Source of the DNA: Promethearchaeota archaeon | GTDB taxonomy: Archaea; Asgardarchaeota; Thorarchaeia; Thorarchaeales; Thorarchaeaceae | DNA length: 40,190 nucleotides | Direction: 5' to 3' | NCBI GenBank assembly: GCA_027031765.1 | Contig: JALVPN010000077.1 | Coordinates: 1 to 40,190 of the forward strand | Shown here: piece after piece, positions 1 through 8,998 of the stretch | Position numbering within the stretch: position 1 is the first letter of the stretch | How the letters are laid out: each line of letters starts with the position of its first letter | The notes under the pieces: generated by a model | What the model was told of the DNA's origin: nothing | The model's database searches: none | What the model saw: only the letters and a program-made list of their open reading frames with translations | Position numbers and translations under genes: made by a program

Positions 1-55
1 GAAGAGGGGAGGGGAGGGGAGGCGTAGAGGAGAGACCTCCCCCAGACATATCTGC

Positions 56-2440
56 TCAGCCCCGCCTCCGCAGCCAGAGCACAATGCCGACCACGGCTAC
101 CAGCCCCACTGCACCAGCCACAATGTATGGGAGCAGCGCAGTGAGGTCAGCACCACCAGCAGGTGGTTCGACCGTTATTTCGCCGGACTCCAGTTCGAAC
201 GTTGTGCCCAGCGAGTCCGTCACTGTGACTGTGTACGTTATGGTCGTGCCGACCGGGTAGGGGCCAAGGCGCACCGAGAAGTACGACCGACCGCGCGTCA
301 TCTCGACCGTAGTGTCGCCAGAACCGTCGTCGTAGGTGATAACGGCCTTCTTCAGGTAGGCCATCGTTGAGCTGTGGAGCTGCAGCGTTAGCACGGTTTC
401 CACACCATCGGGGGTGGACTCGAAGGTCACGGTCCGGTTGTCAATCAGCAGGCCAAAACGCATCAGGAGTGGGAGCAACGAGCCAGAGCTGGACATTGGC
501 GTCACTGTGAGCCACCCCTCGGTATAGCCCGCAAGTCCAGCATGGCACGGATAGGCCACGCTGCCAGTATCACTGCCCGCAACATCGACCTCCACGTACG
601 TCTCGGTCGTGGAGGTGGTGCCGAACAGGAACAGTGTCGTGTTGACGGTAACCGCCGAGGCCATGCTGTTTGACACCCGGAGTGTCAGTGAAAAGTCGGA
701 GCCGGGGGCAACAGTCCGTGGGCTTGGCGACTCGATGCTCAGACTTGTGCCGAGGGCGAGGGGGGAAGTGGCGTTCCTTGCGAGCCTGAGTGCTCTCGCA
801 GGGTTCCACCAGCGCAGTGCGGTCTCTGCGGCCTCCACATACTCCATAGCCAGACCGACATCCTGTGAACCAGCAAGGGCTGTGACCTGGTCGCGTGCAC
901 TGGCGACTGTACTGTTGGCCTCGTCCCAGATCTCAAGCCAGCGGTCGACCCACACACCCTGTCCATAGACGAGGTTGTTGACCCGGTCGAGGATTACAAT
1001 CCGTCTGTTGAGCACCGCGTCTACAAAGTCCCACTCGTCCAGCAGTCCATGTCGACCGGCAGGGTGCCTCACGAACACCACATTGAGCATCTTGCCTACG
1101 AACTGCTGGCTGTGACCATCGCTTGCACCGAGGAAGTTCCTGAAGTAGCCCTCCTCTCCGCAACCGTGGAAATAGCCACTGTTGTCAACCTCAATTGCAT
1201 CATAGCCATATTGGTCGAAGGCCTCATACACCTCTGCGTAGGCCGGGGCGAGGGTCGGATGGGCAAGGACAGCAATCGCACCCTGTGCATGGATCCCGTC
1301 GACCATTTCCTGCTGCACGTTCGTGTAGACGTTCTCCTGTAGCGGGAAACCAACAGTGTGGCGGCCAGAGGAGAGCTCAGCACCCACGAACTGCTGGATG
1401 TACAGGTCATACTTCCTTGCAATTGCCCGCGCTGCCTGTGCCCCGGTCACACCGCCACGCGCAGCAGGCTTGTCATACGAGTGGTCCGTCAGCGTCATGA
1501 AGTCCAGGCCTACTAACAGGCCCTTTTCCAGCATCTGTTCGACAGTGTTCTGACCGTCACTATGGGTCGTGTGGTCGTGGTACAGGCCAACAAACGCCTC
1601 GTACCGGTCAAGTTCGGCGTCCGGGATGTCCGCCCCCGGGCCGACCCGGATCACCGCTTTGTCCGGCAGTACTGGTGCACGCTGTGGGTTGTGTGCCAGC
1701 CAGTCGACGACGTTTAGGGAGAACCGCGTGTGGTCGTCGATATGGCCCAAGGTGCTCCGGTCGTAGTCCATAAAGGGGCCCAGAGTGCCCACACAGACAA
1801 CACGACCAGCGCCAGTATCTGTCACGGCGATAATGGGATTGCCGTTGTAGGTCGCAACGGTCTCCGCTGGCGAAACGACCGTGAGACTGGCGCCCGACAG
1901 GTCACCGACACGTGTGATGAGCTGACCCACATCCGTGGTCACCGGGTGATCCGCGAGGTCCGTGACTATGGCCGAGACCTTGTCAGAGTTGAAGGTCACA
2001 CCGTACGGCTCGGAGACCGGGTTGAGGTTTGATGGGCCATAACCCCAGGCGTTTACGGAGTCCAGGCCCACTAGCAGCAGGCCCCCTCCGTTGGCGACAA
2101 AGCCGTGGACTGCCGTCACCTCCGCAGGTGATAGCGGCACCATGGGGAAGAACAGTGCGAGGACATCATAGTCGTTCAGAATCCCCGAGGCCAGCGATCT
2201 GTCAAAGTTGGTAGTTGTGTTGTATCCGCTCTCCTGCAATATCCAGCCAAATATCGATGCATTGCCCGGTGTCCAGAGACTGCTCGCATTCCTAGTGTGC
2301 GACTCGTCAAAGAGCACACGGCCCGGGCTCATCATCACTGCTGGGGCAACTGCACCGTGGTTACCGTTTGCGAACGGGCCCATAGCAGGGGGCACTAGGA
2401 GGACGGTGACAGTGAGGGCCAGCGAGAGTATACGCCACAT
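56..2440 (-). CDS. Membrane-anchored extracellular protein with GATase-like and PHP domains
   Basis: The protein is about 794 residues if it starts at the ATG at 2440, which begins a clear signal peptide (MWRILSLALTVTVLL). The frame stays open upstream to 2593, and an ATG at 2497 is the alternative. Residues about 40-250 look like a ThuA/DUF4350-type GATase-like fold. Residues 288-296 (HDHTTHSDG) open a PHP metal-dependent phosphoesterase domain, followed by further likely metal ligands (LTDHS, GAELSS, LAHP, ASDGHS). Two beta-sandwich (Ig/CARDB-like) regions follow, then a C-terminal membrane helix and a short LRRRG tail. The active domains should therefore face outside the cell. The substrate is unknown. 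PHP proteins are usually cytoplasmic phosphoesterases or polymerase-linked, so a secreted one is odd. It lies downstream of a second GATase-like surface protein on the same strand. No Shine-Dalgarno sequence is visible. Confidence 0.8.
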   Translation of the reverse strand: MWRILSLALTVTVLLVPPAMGPFANGNHGAVAPAVMMSPGRVLFDESHTRNASSLWTPGNASIFGWILQESGYNTTTNFDRSLASGILNDYDVLALFFPMVPLSPAEVTAVHGFVANGGGLLLVGLDSVNAWGYGPSNLNPVSEPYGVTFNSDKVSAIVTDLADHPVTTDVGQLITRVGDLSGASLTVVSPAETVATYNGNPIIAVTDTGAGRVVCVGTLGPFMDYDRSTLGHIDDHTRFSLNVVDWLAHNPQRAPVLPDKAVIRVGPGADIPDAELDRYEAFVGLYHDHTTHSDGQNTVEQMLEKGLLVGLDFMTLTDHSYDKPAARGGVTGAQAARAIARKYDLYIQQFVGAELSSGRHTVGFPLQENVYTNVQQEMVDGIHAQGAIAVLAHPTLAPAYAEVYEAFDQYGYDAIEVDNSGYFHGCGEEGYFRNFLGASDGHSQQFVGKMLNVVFVRHPAGRHGLLDEWDFVDAVLNRRIVILDRVNNLVYGQGVWVDRWLEIWDEANSTVASARDQVTALAGSQDVGLAMEYVEAAETALRWWNPARALRLARNATSPLALGTSLSIESPSPRTVAPGSDFSLTLRVSNSMASAVTVNTTLFLFGTTSTTETYVEVDVAGSDTGSVAYPCHAGLAGYTEGWLTVTPMSSSGSLLPLLMRFGLLIDNRTVTFESTPDGVETVLTLQLHSSTMAYLKKAVITYDDGSGDTTVEMTRGRSYFSVRLGPYPVGTTITYTVTVTDSLGTTFELESGEITVEPPAGGADLTALLPYIVAGAVGLVAVVGIVLWLRRRG

Positions 2441-2700
2441 CCGACTGTTCAATGTCTGACACTTCCCTAGACCATACCCGAATGTGTCCTGACTCATAAG
2501 GATTTCACTCGTGACCATCACCGGGTCAAGTTCGGAAACAAGCAGGCAGGTAGCGGGTCGGCAGGACAGCGGCATGACAGATGATGGTGTCAAGGTACCA
2601 ATGAGAACTGTAATGAGTCAAGCCAACCCGTGGGGTGGAGTGGACTTCTAACGACGGCGGATGACAGAGGATGACAGAGTGTGGAGCGGAAGGGGGGAAG

Positions 2701-2738
2701 AGAAAGAAAAAGGGACGAAGTAGCCGGTGGATGACCGG
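2701..2738 (-). terminator. Hairpin plus T-rich tract after the 2771-3811 gene
   Basis: On the minus strand, a 5-bp stem (CCGGT/ACCGG, 2724-2738, loop of 5) is followed by a pyrimidine tract rich in T (2701-2716). It lies about 35 bases past the stop of the upstream surface-protein gene. This suits an archaeal T-tract terminator, and it would separate that gene from the PHP protein gene downstream. Confidence 0.5.
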
Positions 2739-2770
2739 TCTACTTCAGTTCACATGTCACTTGCATTGGA

Positions 2771-3811
2771 CTATGCCGCACTCTTCTTCTTCATCATGAC
2801 AACGGCCACAATGATGACGATCACGACCACACCGATGCCACCGATGAGGAGTATCATGGTCATGTCGCCACCGGTGGCAACGTTCACGCCAAAGGTGAAT
2901 GCCTGTAGCACGAACCTGTTGCCCTGCAGTGGGACGCCATAGTACTCGTCGGCATACATGGGCATGTAGTCACCGTAGGGTGAAGCACCTGAAACAACCA
3001 AGACACTGCTGTGGGTCGGGCCCATCTTTGTCTCGATGGTAGCTGCAACGAAGGCCCCAGAGTCACCGTCGTTGTGCGCCACTGGAGCAATCATGTCAGC
3101 ATCGGCAATGGTCGCACTTGAGTTGTAGTAGAGGATGGGCTCCACGTTGGCAATGTGTGTGGTCTCAAGTGCCACCGGACTCTTGTTGGCCGCTGGGGTG
3201 TCACTGTTGCTGCCGTAGAGGAGCGTTGGGCCGTGCATGAGCACGTTCGTCACACCCTCGACAATTGATGAAACACTGGCATCAACGTCCGTATTGTTGG
3301 CCACGACACGGTAGGACGCCTGTGCATTGACATAGGCATCGCTCACGGAGGTCGGCTCGGGGTACACATGCGAGCCTACGGCCTCAAGCAGTACGGTCAT
3401 GTTGTTGTTGATGTATGCTGCGCCTTTGTAGTCAGAGTCACATCCAATCCACAGGAACTTGTTACCCGACTCGAACCAGTTCTTGACTGCAGTGACCTCA
3501 TCCTCTGTGAAGTTGTTGGTGACCCCATAGAGGGAGCCGATGAACAGCGCCACCGCATCCGACAGGACCGAGCTGTTCAGTCCGCCCTTCGCCCAGACCA
3601 CTGTGTAGCCCATCTGGGTCAGGTTGTTCTTGAGCCACAGGTCAGTGGTGTTCAGGAGCTTGTCTGCTGACTGACCATGAGAGTAGTCAAAGACAACTGT
3701 ACTCTTGCTCTGGGCGGTCACGGGCACAACTGGGATAACAAGAAATGTGGAAAAGAGTGCTGCAAGGATTGCAATGGTCAGGGCTCTCCTCGCGAGTATA
3801 TCTTTCCTCAT
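2771..3811 (-). CDS. Membrane-anchored surface protein with a GATase-like (DUF4350-type) domain
   Basis: The protein has 346 residues. An N-terminal signal peptide (about 1-34, ending near VTAQS) is followed by an extracellular domain of about 270 residues that starts VVFDYSHGQ and contains many N-x-S/T sites. A strongly hydrophobic helix (about 315-340) and the tail MMKKKSAA follow. The start VVFDYSHGQ, the alternating strands and the phrase on a widened gap in front of VKNWFESGNKFLWIG match the GATase-like domain seen in the neighbouring PHP protein. No catalytic Cys-His dyad is obvious, so the domain may bind ligands or act structurally. The start is well supported by a GAAGGAGGAC ribosome-binding site about 10 bases upstream. 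A TATA-like box lies at 3875-3882. The function is unknown. Confidence 0.8.
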   Translation of the reverse strand: MRKDILARRALTIAILAALFSTFLVIPVVPVTAQSKSTVVFDYSHGQSADKLLNTTDLWLKNNLTQMGYTVVWAKGGLNSSVLSDAVALFIGSLYGVTNNFTEDEVTAVKNWFESGNKFLWIGCDSDYKGAAYINNNMTVLLEAVGSHVYPEPTSVSDAYVNAQASYRVVANNTDVDASVSSIVEGVTNVLMHGPTLLYGSNSDTPAANKSPVALETTHIANVEPILYYNSSATIADADMIAPVAHNDGDSGAFVAATIETKMGPTHSSVLVVSGASPYGDYMPMYADEYYGVPLQGNRFVLQAFTFGVNVATGGDMTMILLIGGIGVVVIVIIVAVVMMKKKSAA

Positions 3812-3826
3812 TCCGTCGGTGTCCTC

Positions 3827-3850
3827 CTTCTAATGGCTTAGCATTAGAAG
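3827..3850 (-). promoter_or_regulatory. 9-bp inverted repeat in the 5' leader, overlapping the ribosome-binding site
   Basis: CTTCTAATG and CATTAGAAG form a perfect 9-bp inverted repeat around a 6-base spacer. It lies between the predicted transcription start (about 3853) and the start codon at 3811, and one arm shares bases with the ribosome-binding site at 3821-3830. It could be an RNA hairpin that hides the ribosome-binding site, or a repressor operator. Confidence 0.5.
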
Positions 3851-3874
3851 ATGAAATGTGTTTTCCCGCAACCT

Positions 3875-3882
3875 GATAAATC
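3875..3882 (-). promoter_or_regulatory. TATA-like box for the GATase-like surface protein
   Basis: The minus strand reads GATTTATC, preceded by an A-rich stretch that suits a BRE. The spacing predicts transcription start near 3853 and a leader of about 40 bases that carries the inverted repeat and ribosome-binding site. Confidence 0.5.
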
Positions 3883-3889
3883 TTTTTCG

Positions 3890-4180
3890 TGACACAGGAC
3901 GCGGGCCACGGCCCGCCAGAGGCCTCTGTACGACGGGCCCGGACCAGCAGACCCGGCTGGCGGCTCACGCAACATGTCGTGAGGCAGAGAAACAAGGGGC
4001 CGGGACACATCACTGAGCACGGACAGAGCATGTGGACAACTGCATGGCCCCGTCCCGACCAGGCGCCCCGTGTTGGCCCTCTGACCGTGTCAGCCCACGG
4101 CACCACGATACTGTACGGTCTCCACAACCCAGTGCCCTGCGGGAGCAACAGAGGCCCTGCACATGGACATCCGACCTGAC
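3890..4180. other. Divergent intergenic region without a recognised gene
   Basis: This is GC-rich DNA between two divergent promoters. No homologous protein, tRNA signature or repeat was seen. The short open frames on both strands have no recognisable composition or start signal. Confidence 0.5.
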
Positions 4181-4186
4181 GCAACA

Positions 4187-4197
4187 TTAATTATATC
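4187..4197 (+). promoter_or_regulatory. TATA-like box for the ABC importer operon
   Basis: The AT-rich TTAATTATAT stands out in GC-rich surroundings. It predicts transcription start near 4220, about 34 bases before the ATG at 4254, which has a GAGGAG ribosome-binding site at 4242-4247. Confidence 0.55.
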
Positions 4198-4253
4198 CGC
4201 AACACCCCCTTCGTCTGGAGCTGCATCTATGCACCCAAGCAGAGGAGTGTGAC

Positions 4254-5738
4254 ATGAGCGAGTTTGAAAGTGCTCGGAGCACAGGACGGATTGCGGCGGC
4301 AATCGTCGTAATCGTGATTGTCGGCGTGGCCGGCGTGATTGGGTTCATGTCCCTCACAGGCACTGGGCCCTTTGGGCCCGGGACTACACCGACAGGCACC
4401 ACAACGACCAATACCACCGCAGCCGGGATTACCCTGACAATACTGACGAGGCATGATGTGTCAATACACAGCGTGTTCGAGCCGGCGTTCCTTGCAACCG
4501 ACTTTGCGAAACAACACGGGATTACCGACATTCTGTGGAAGACGCCTTCAGCGGAGTTCTGGGATGACCTGATTGATGCGGGTCAGGTGGATGTGTGTTG
4601 GGGCGGAGGGCCGACCCTCTTCGACCAGCTCATGAGGGACGACCGCCTTGCACCACTCAACTCCACACACATGCAGCAGGTGGCTGCCCGCGTCAACGAC
4701 ACCATTGCTGGTGTGGCCATGAAACGCTACAACAGCCACGGCGACCTCGTCTGGGTTGCGGCTGCAATCTCCACCTTCGGGTTCACGGTCAACCATGCCT
4801 TCCTCGACGAGTACAGCCTCCCCGTCCCACACAAGTGGACAGACCTTGCCAATGCGACGTACGGGAAGTACCTCAAGGCAACACCGACGATAGCCATGGG
4901 CAACGCCCCGGACACCACATCGAACACAAGGATCTACGAGATTATCACCCAGGCCCTGGGATGGGAGGAGGGATGGATTACGATGGCGAGGATGGCTGGC
5001 AACGCGAGGATATACGGTGGCTCGGTGGAGACCCAGACCGCAGCAGAGAACGGTGATGTTGGCGTCTCGATGTCAATTGACTTCTATGGATACCTGACAC
5101 AGTACAGGAACCCGGACTGCGAGTACATCGTCCCCACAGGACAGTCGATTGTCAATGGTGACCCTATAGCAATCCCTGCCACGACTGACAAGAGGGAACT
5201 TGCCGAGGGGTTCCTAGACTTTGTCCTCTCGCCTGAAGGGCAGGCCCTGTGGCTTGACAACAGGATCAGGCGGATGCCTGTCATGGAGGAAGCGTTCCAC
5301 ACCCCCGCGGGCGAGGACGCGCAGGACCTCTATGCAGTGTACAACATGACCATCGAGAACAAGGGGATTGACTTCAATGACACGCTGTCACTGGAGATCA
5401 ACATGGCCTTCATCACGTACTTTGAGGCCGTGTTCACACGCGCACACACGGAGCTTGTGAACTGCTGGGAACTGATGGCAAAGGCGTACCTCGATGGACA
5501 CCTCACTGAGGAACAGCTGAACTCCTTCGCAGCACAGATGGGCACACCGGTGACCATTCAAGACCCCAAGACGGGGATATCACACAAGTTCACCGTGGAG
5601 TATGCGAGGATGATCAACAACATGATGATCTATGACCCCACGTATGCTGCCGCGGTGGAGAGTGCATGGACGACCGCTGCGAAGATCCAGTACAACAATG
5701 TCCACGACGCCGTAGCAGCAGTCATCCCGGCATCGTGA
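4254..5738 (+). CDS. ABC transporter substrate-binding protein, ferric-iron/thiamine type, membrane-anchored
   Basis: The 494-residue protein has an N-terminal membrane helix (about 14-36), a Thr/Gly-rich linker (about 37-60), then a type II periplasmic-binding fold. The linker and absence of a lipobox suggest an uncleaved anchor that holds the binding domain outside the membrane. Segments such as VGVSMSIDFYGYL and FLDFVLSPEGQALW are typical of the Fe(III)-binding (FbpA/AfuA) and related families. About 120 residues follow the usual end of the fold and are not assigned. The gene starts with a good ribosome-binding site. The fused permease begins 20 bases downstream and the ATPase follows, so this is a three-gene import operon. 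The ligand is not proven: ferric iron is most likely, and thiamine or a phosphonate is possible. Confidence 0.85.
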   Translation: MSEFESARSTGRIAAAIVVIVIVGVAGVIGFMSLTGTGPFGPGTTPTGTTTTNTTAAGITLTILTRHDVSIHSVFEPAFLATDFAKQHGITDILWKTPSAEFWDDLIDAGQVDVCWGGGPTLFDQLMRDDRLAPLNSTHMQQVAARVNDTIAGVAMKRYNSHGDLVWVAAAISTFGFTVNHAFLDEYSLPVPHKWTDLANATYGKYLKATPTIAMGNAPDTTSNTRIYEIITQALGWEEGWITMARMAGNARIYGGSVETQTAAENGDVGVSMSIDFYGYLTQYRNPDCEYIVPTGQSIVNGDPIAIPATTDKRELAEGFLDFVLSPEGQALWLDNRIRRMPVMEEAFHTPAGEDAQDLYAVYNMTIENKGIDFNDTLSLEINMAFITYFEAVFTRAHTELVNCWELMAKAYLDGHLTEEQLNSFAAQMGTPVTIQDPKTGISHKFTVEYARMINNMMIYDPTYAAAVESAWTTAAKIQYNNVHDAVAAVIPAS

Positions 5739-5758
5739 GATAGGAGCCGAGTAGACCC

Positions 5759-7831
5759 ATGACGACAGCCACAGAAGACAGGGTCGACACCAAGGAGGAG
5801 CCAACCGAGGAGGAACTCGTCCCCGACGACGTCGTCACAGACCTCACCACGTTTGTGAAGGGGCTCCCGGGTGCCGTCTGGTCTCGGCTGTCGTCATGGC
5901 GCCGCCATGCCCCGGACTCGCCGAGCAGGTGGGAACGCCTGCACGGGTTCATGAACGACCCACGTACGAATGGCAGGCTCTTGCTGGAACGGCTGAAGAC
6001 GAGGGCGCAGTCAGGATACCGCAACCTCCGGAGAGAGATGGACTCACTGTCATGGGTGCAACTGATGGCCGTCCTCTTCACCTTCGGCCTTTTCCTTGTG
6101 GCCCCACTGCTCAGCGTCATCCAGTACTCCTTCACGTACTATGGACAGCCATCAGTGCAGCACTTCATCAACCTCTTCTCTGACCCGAACATCTGGCCCT
6201 GGCACTATGATGCGCCGAGTCAGACATGGTACTCGTTCGTCCACCTTGACACGGTCCATGTCAGTGGCAATACCGTTGCAGTCCGTGGGTGGGACTTTGG
6301 GTCAATAGTCAACTCGATATACGTGGCCATAGTCGTGACAGTCCTCTCGGTCATTATTGGCGTGTTCCTTGCCTTTGTCGTTGCGAGGTACGATTTCTTT
6401 GGCAAGCGGGTCATCCGGACCCTGCTCATATTTCCAATCCTGGCCACACCCTTTGTGGGGGCCATTGGTATCAAGGCATTCCTCGGCCCGGCCGGTGTGA
6501 TCAACAACCTCTTCTACACCGCCCTCGGATGGTGGCCATACCGCATTGTCATCGAGGGGCTGGCCGCGGCCATATTCATCCAGACATTCTCCTTCTTTTC
6601 ACTGGTATACCTCAATGCCTACTCGTCCTTCATGGGAATTGACCCCTCCCTTGAGGAGCAGGCAGAGAACCTCGGTGCAACCGGGTTCACACTGTTCCGT
6701 ACTGTCACCCTGCCGCTTGCAATGCCGGGCATACAGGCCGGCGCGATATTGACGTTCATACTGAGCATGGAAGACCTCGGCACGCCAATCGTGTTCTACG
6801 ACACGGCTGACAACCAGACGACAAAGACCCTTGCATATCAGGTCTTTGACAGCATTGCCACCGGGGCTGGCACCATCCACCCCAAGGGCCCGGCCCTGGG
6901 CATGATACTGCTCGCATTCGCCCTCATCGGCTTCCTTGCCATCCGCAAGTATGCCGCACTGCGGTCGTATGAGGCCGGCACCAAGGGCGGCCAGTGGAAC
7001 CCGAGGACCCGGTGGCTGAGCGGTCGTGCCACACTGCTGCTCTACATCATATTGGTGCCCCTGCTGTTCCTGGCCCTGATACCCCAGATCAGCGTCATCA
7101 TCCTCTCGTTTGCCGGTGCGTGGCCGACGAACGCGGTACTGCCAGAGTGGACCCTCGGGAACTACCAGTACCTTGCGGACTACCCAGAGGTCGTACAGTC
7201 GATAGACCTGACACTCATCTACGGTGCGATTGCCACCGTGTTCATTGTCCTGCTGGGGACAAGCGCTGCTTACATCATAGCACGCAAGGAGATACCGGGC
7301 AAGACCGCATTCGACCTGCTCGTGACGTCGCCCATCGCACTACCCGGGATAGTCATCGCGACGGGGTACTTTACGCTCTTCTACAACACGCCGCTGTTCC
7401 CACCAGGGGGCCCGGCATTCCTCATCACAATGTCGTATACGGTACGGAAGTTCCCCTTCACCGTCAGGGCAGCGTATGCAGGACTACAGTCCACACCCGT
7501 TACCCTCGAAGAAGCATCACAGAGTGTGGGGGCGAGCAGGAACCAGACCTTCATGAAGATCACACTGCCGCTGATTGGCGTGAGCGTGCTGGCAGGCTCA
7601 CTCCTGTCATTCGTCTACTCTGTGAGCGAGGTCAGCACGAGCCTGATATTGGGAAGCGTGGGGAGGGAACAGGCGCCCATGACCTTCTGGACAAAGGAAA
7701 TCCTCGAGGCACAGGGAGGGACGAACCCGGCAGCGTGCCTCGGCGTGCTGATGATGAGCCTACAGATGGTGGTCATAACCATCACCAACAAGATCCTCGG
7801 GGCGAGGTCTTCTGCAATAACAGGCATATGA
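5759..7831 (+). CDS. ABC transporter permease, two fused permease domains (FbpB/ThiP type)
   Basis: The 690-residue protein has a cytoplasmic, acidic then basic N-terminal region of about 95 residues, followed by roughly twelve membrane helices in two halves. Each half carries a binding-protein-dependent transport (BPD) signature with the EAA loop that contacts the ATPase. In the first half it lies around LEEQAENLGATGFTLFRTVT, in the second around LEEASQSVGASRNQTF. A single chain with two such domains is usual for ferric-iron, thiamine and similar importers. A soluble-looking insert of about 40 residues (TYYGQPSVQHF to VHVSGNTVAVRGW) sits after the first membrane helix and should lie outside. 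The ATPase gene follows after 9 bases, with its own AGGTGA ribosome-binding site. Confidence 0.9.
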   Translation: MTTATEDRVDTKEEPTEEELVPDDVVTDLTTFVKGLPGAVWSRLSSWRRHAPDSPSRWERLHGFMNDPRTNGRLLLERLKTRAQSGYRNLRREMDSLSWVQLMAVLFTFGLFLVAPLLSVIQYSFTYYGQPSVQHFINLFSDPNIWPWHYDAPSQTWYSFVHLDTVHVSGNTVAVRGWDFGSIVNSIYVAIVVTVLSVIIGVFLAFVVARYDFFGKRVIRTLLIFPILATPFVGAIGIKAFLGPAGVINNLFYTALGWWPYRIVIEGLAAAIFIQTFSFFSLVYLNAYSSFMGIDPSLEEQAENLGATGFTLFRTVTLPLAMPGIQAGAILTFILSMEDLGTPIVFYDTADNQTTKTLAYQVFDSIATGAGTIHPKGPALGMILLAFALIGFLAIRKYAALRSYEAGTKGGQWNPRTRWLSGRATLLLYIILVPLLFLALIPQISVIILSFAGAWPTNAVLPEWTLGNYQYLADYPEVVQSIDLTLIYGAIATVFIVLLGTSAAYIIARKEIPGKTAFDLLVTSPIALPGIVIATGYFTLFYNTPLFPPGGPAFLITMSYTVRKFPFTVRAAYAGLQSTPVTLEEASQSVGASRNQTFMKITLPLIGVSVLAGSLLSFVYSVSEVSTSLILGSVGREQAPMTFWTKEILEAQGGTNPAACLGVLMMSLQMVVITITNKILGARSSAITGI

Positions 7832-7840
7832 GGTGACATC

Positions 7841-8998
7841 ATGGTCGAGATCAGACTTGAGGACCTGAGAAAGACCTTCGGAGATGTCGTGGCCACAGAC
7901 CGTGTCACTCTGACCCTGAAGGAGGGACAACTGTCAACACTGCTCGGGCCAAGCGGCTGTGGGAAGACCACGCTGCTGCGGCTGATTGCAGGCTTCTACA
8001 CACCTGACAGCGGGCGGATATACTTTGACGACCGTGATGTCACGGATGTCCCGCCCCACAAACGGAACACAGGCATGTGCTTCCAGAACTATGCCCTGTG
8101 GCCCCACATGACCGTGTTCGAGAACATAGCCTACGGCCTGAAGCTCAAGCGCATCAACGGGATGAAGTACACCAAGAGTGCCATAGAGCGGAGGGTGAGA
8201 GAGGCCCTGGAACTCGTCCGTCTGGAAGGGCTCGGTGACAGGCACATACACCAGCTCTCTGGTGGACAGCAGCAGAGGGTGGCCCTGGCCAGAGCACTTT
8301 CCATCGAACCGGATGTGCTCCTGCTGGACGAGCCGCTCTCCAACCTGGATGCCAAGCTCAGACTGGAGATGCGCGAGGAGATAATCAGGATCCAGAAAGA
8401 GCTGAGGATAACCACGGTCTACGTGACACACGACCAGCGGGAGGCACTCAGCATCTCCGACATGGTGGCAGTGATGGACCGGGGATACGTACAGCAGTTT
8501 GGCCCTCCAAGAGAGATCTACGCGAGGCCCCAGACCATATTCGTCGCGGACTTCATAGGCCAGTGCACCTTCATCGACGGCGTCATAGAAACAGTAGGCG
8601 AAGAGCTCCATGTCCGCCTGCCCAATGGTGCACTGATCAAGGGTGTCGGGACAATTGATGGCTACCCCTTCGAAGAGGGCGAACAGGTGAAGTGTGCAGT
8701 ACGGCCCGAAGACCTTCTCATGAGCCGCTCGGACAGCTCCGACAACGAGATTGCCGGTGTCGTGACACGTACCATATACGTGGGCAATTCGCTTGAGGTC
8801 TACTTCAAGGTCGGCGACATACCGGCGGAGGCCCTGTTGCCGCCCGACGCTGACGTCAAGATTGGTGACGAGCTCCATCTGTACGCCCCGGTCCGGGATG
8901 TGATGGTGCTCCCACTTGGTGGAGTCCACGCCCTCGAGAAGGTGCCGGGACACTACATGGCACGTCAGACCGCCCCTACGACCGCTTCGAGTGCCTAG
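7841..8998 (+). CDS. ABC transporter ATP-binding protein (FbpC/PotA type)
   Basis: The 385-residue protein energises the importer encoded just upstream. It has all the ATPase motifs: Walker A GPSGCGKTT (about 37-45), a Q-loop near CFQNYALWP, the signature LSGGQQQR (about 142-149), Walker B VLLLDEPLSNLD and a switch histidine in YVTHDQ. A C-terminal region of about 130 residues (from IGQCTFIDGVIET) looks like the TOBE/OB domain typical of sugar, iron and polyamine importers, which often senses substrate or regulators. The start ATG follows AGGTGA at a spacing of four bases. The last 23 bases overlap the convergent tgtA gene tail to tail. Confidence 0.93.
   Translation: MVEIRLEDLRKTFGDVVATDRVTLTLKEGQLSTLLGPSGCGKTTLLRLIAGFYTPDSGRIYFDDRDVTDVPPHKRNTGMCFQNYALWPHMTVFENIAYGLKLKRINGMKYTKSAIERRVREALELVRLEGLGDRHIHQLSGGQQQRVALARALSIEPDVLLLDEPLSNLDAKLRLEMREEIIRIQKELRITTVYVTHDQREALSISDMVAVMDRGYVQQFGPPREIYARPQTIFVADFIGQCTFIDGVIETVGEELHVRLPNGALIKGVGTIDGYPFEEGEQVKCAVRPEDLLMSRSDSSDNEIAGVVTRTIYVGNSLEVYFKVGDIPAEALLPPDADVKIGDELHLYAPVRDVMVLPLGGVHALEKVPGHYMARQTAPTTASSA

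Noticed and set aside
3690-4190. Minus-strand frame of 166 codons over the divergent promoter region
   Set aside because: It crosses both TATA-like boxes and the surface-protein start and shows no domain or consistent composition.
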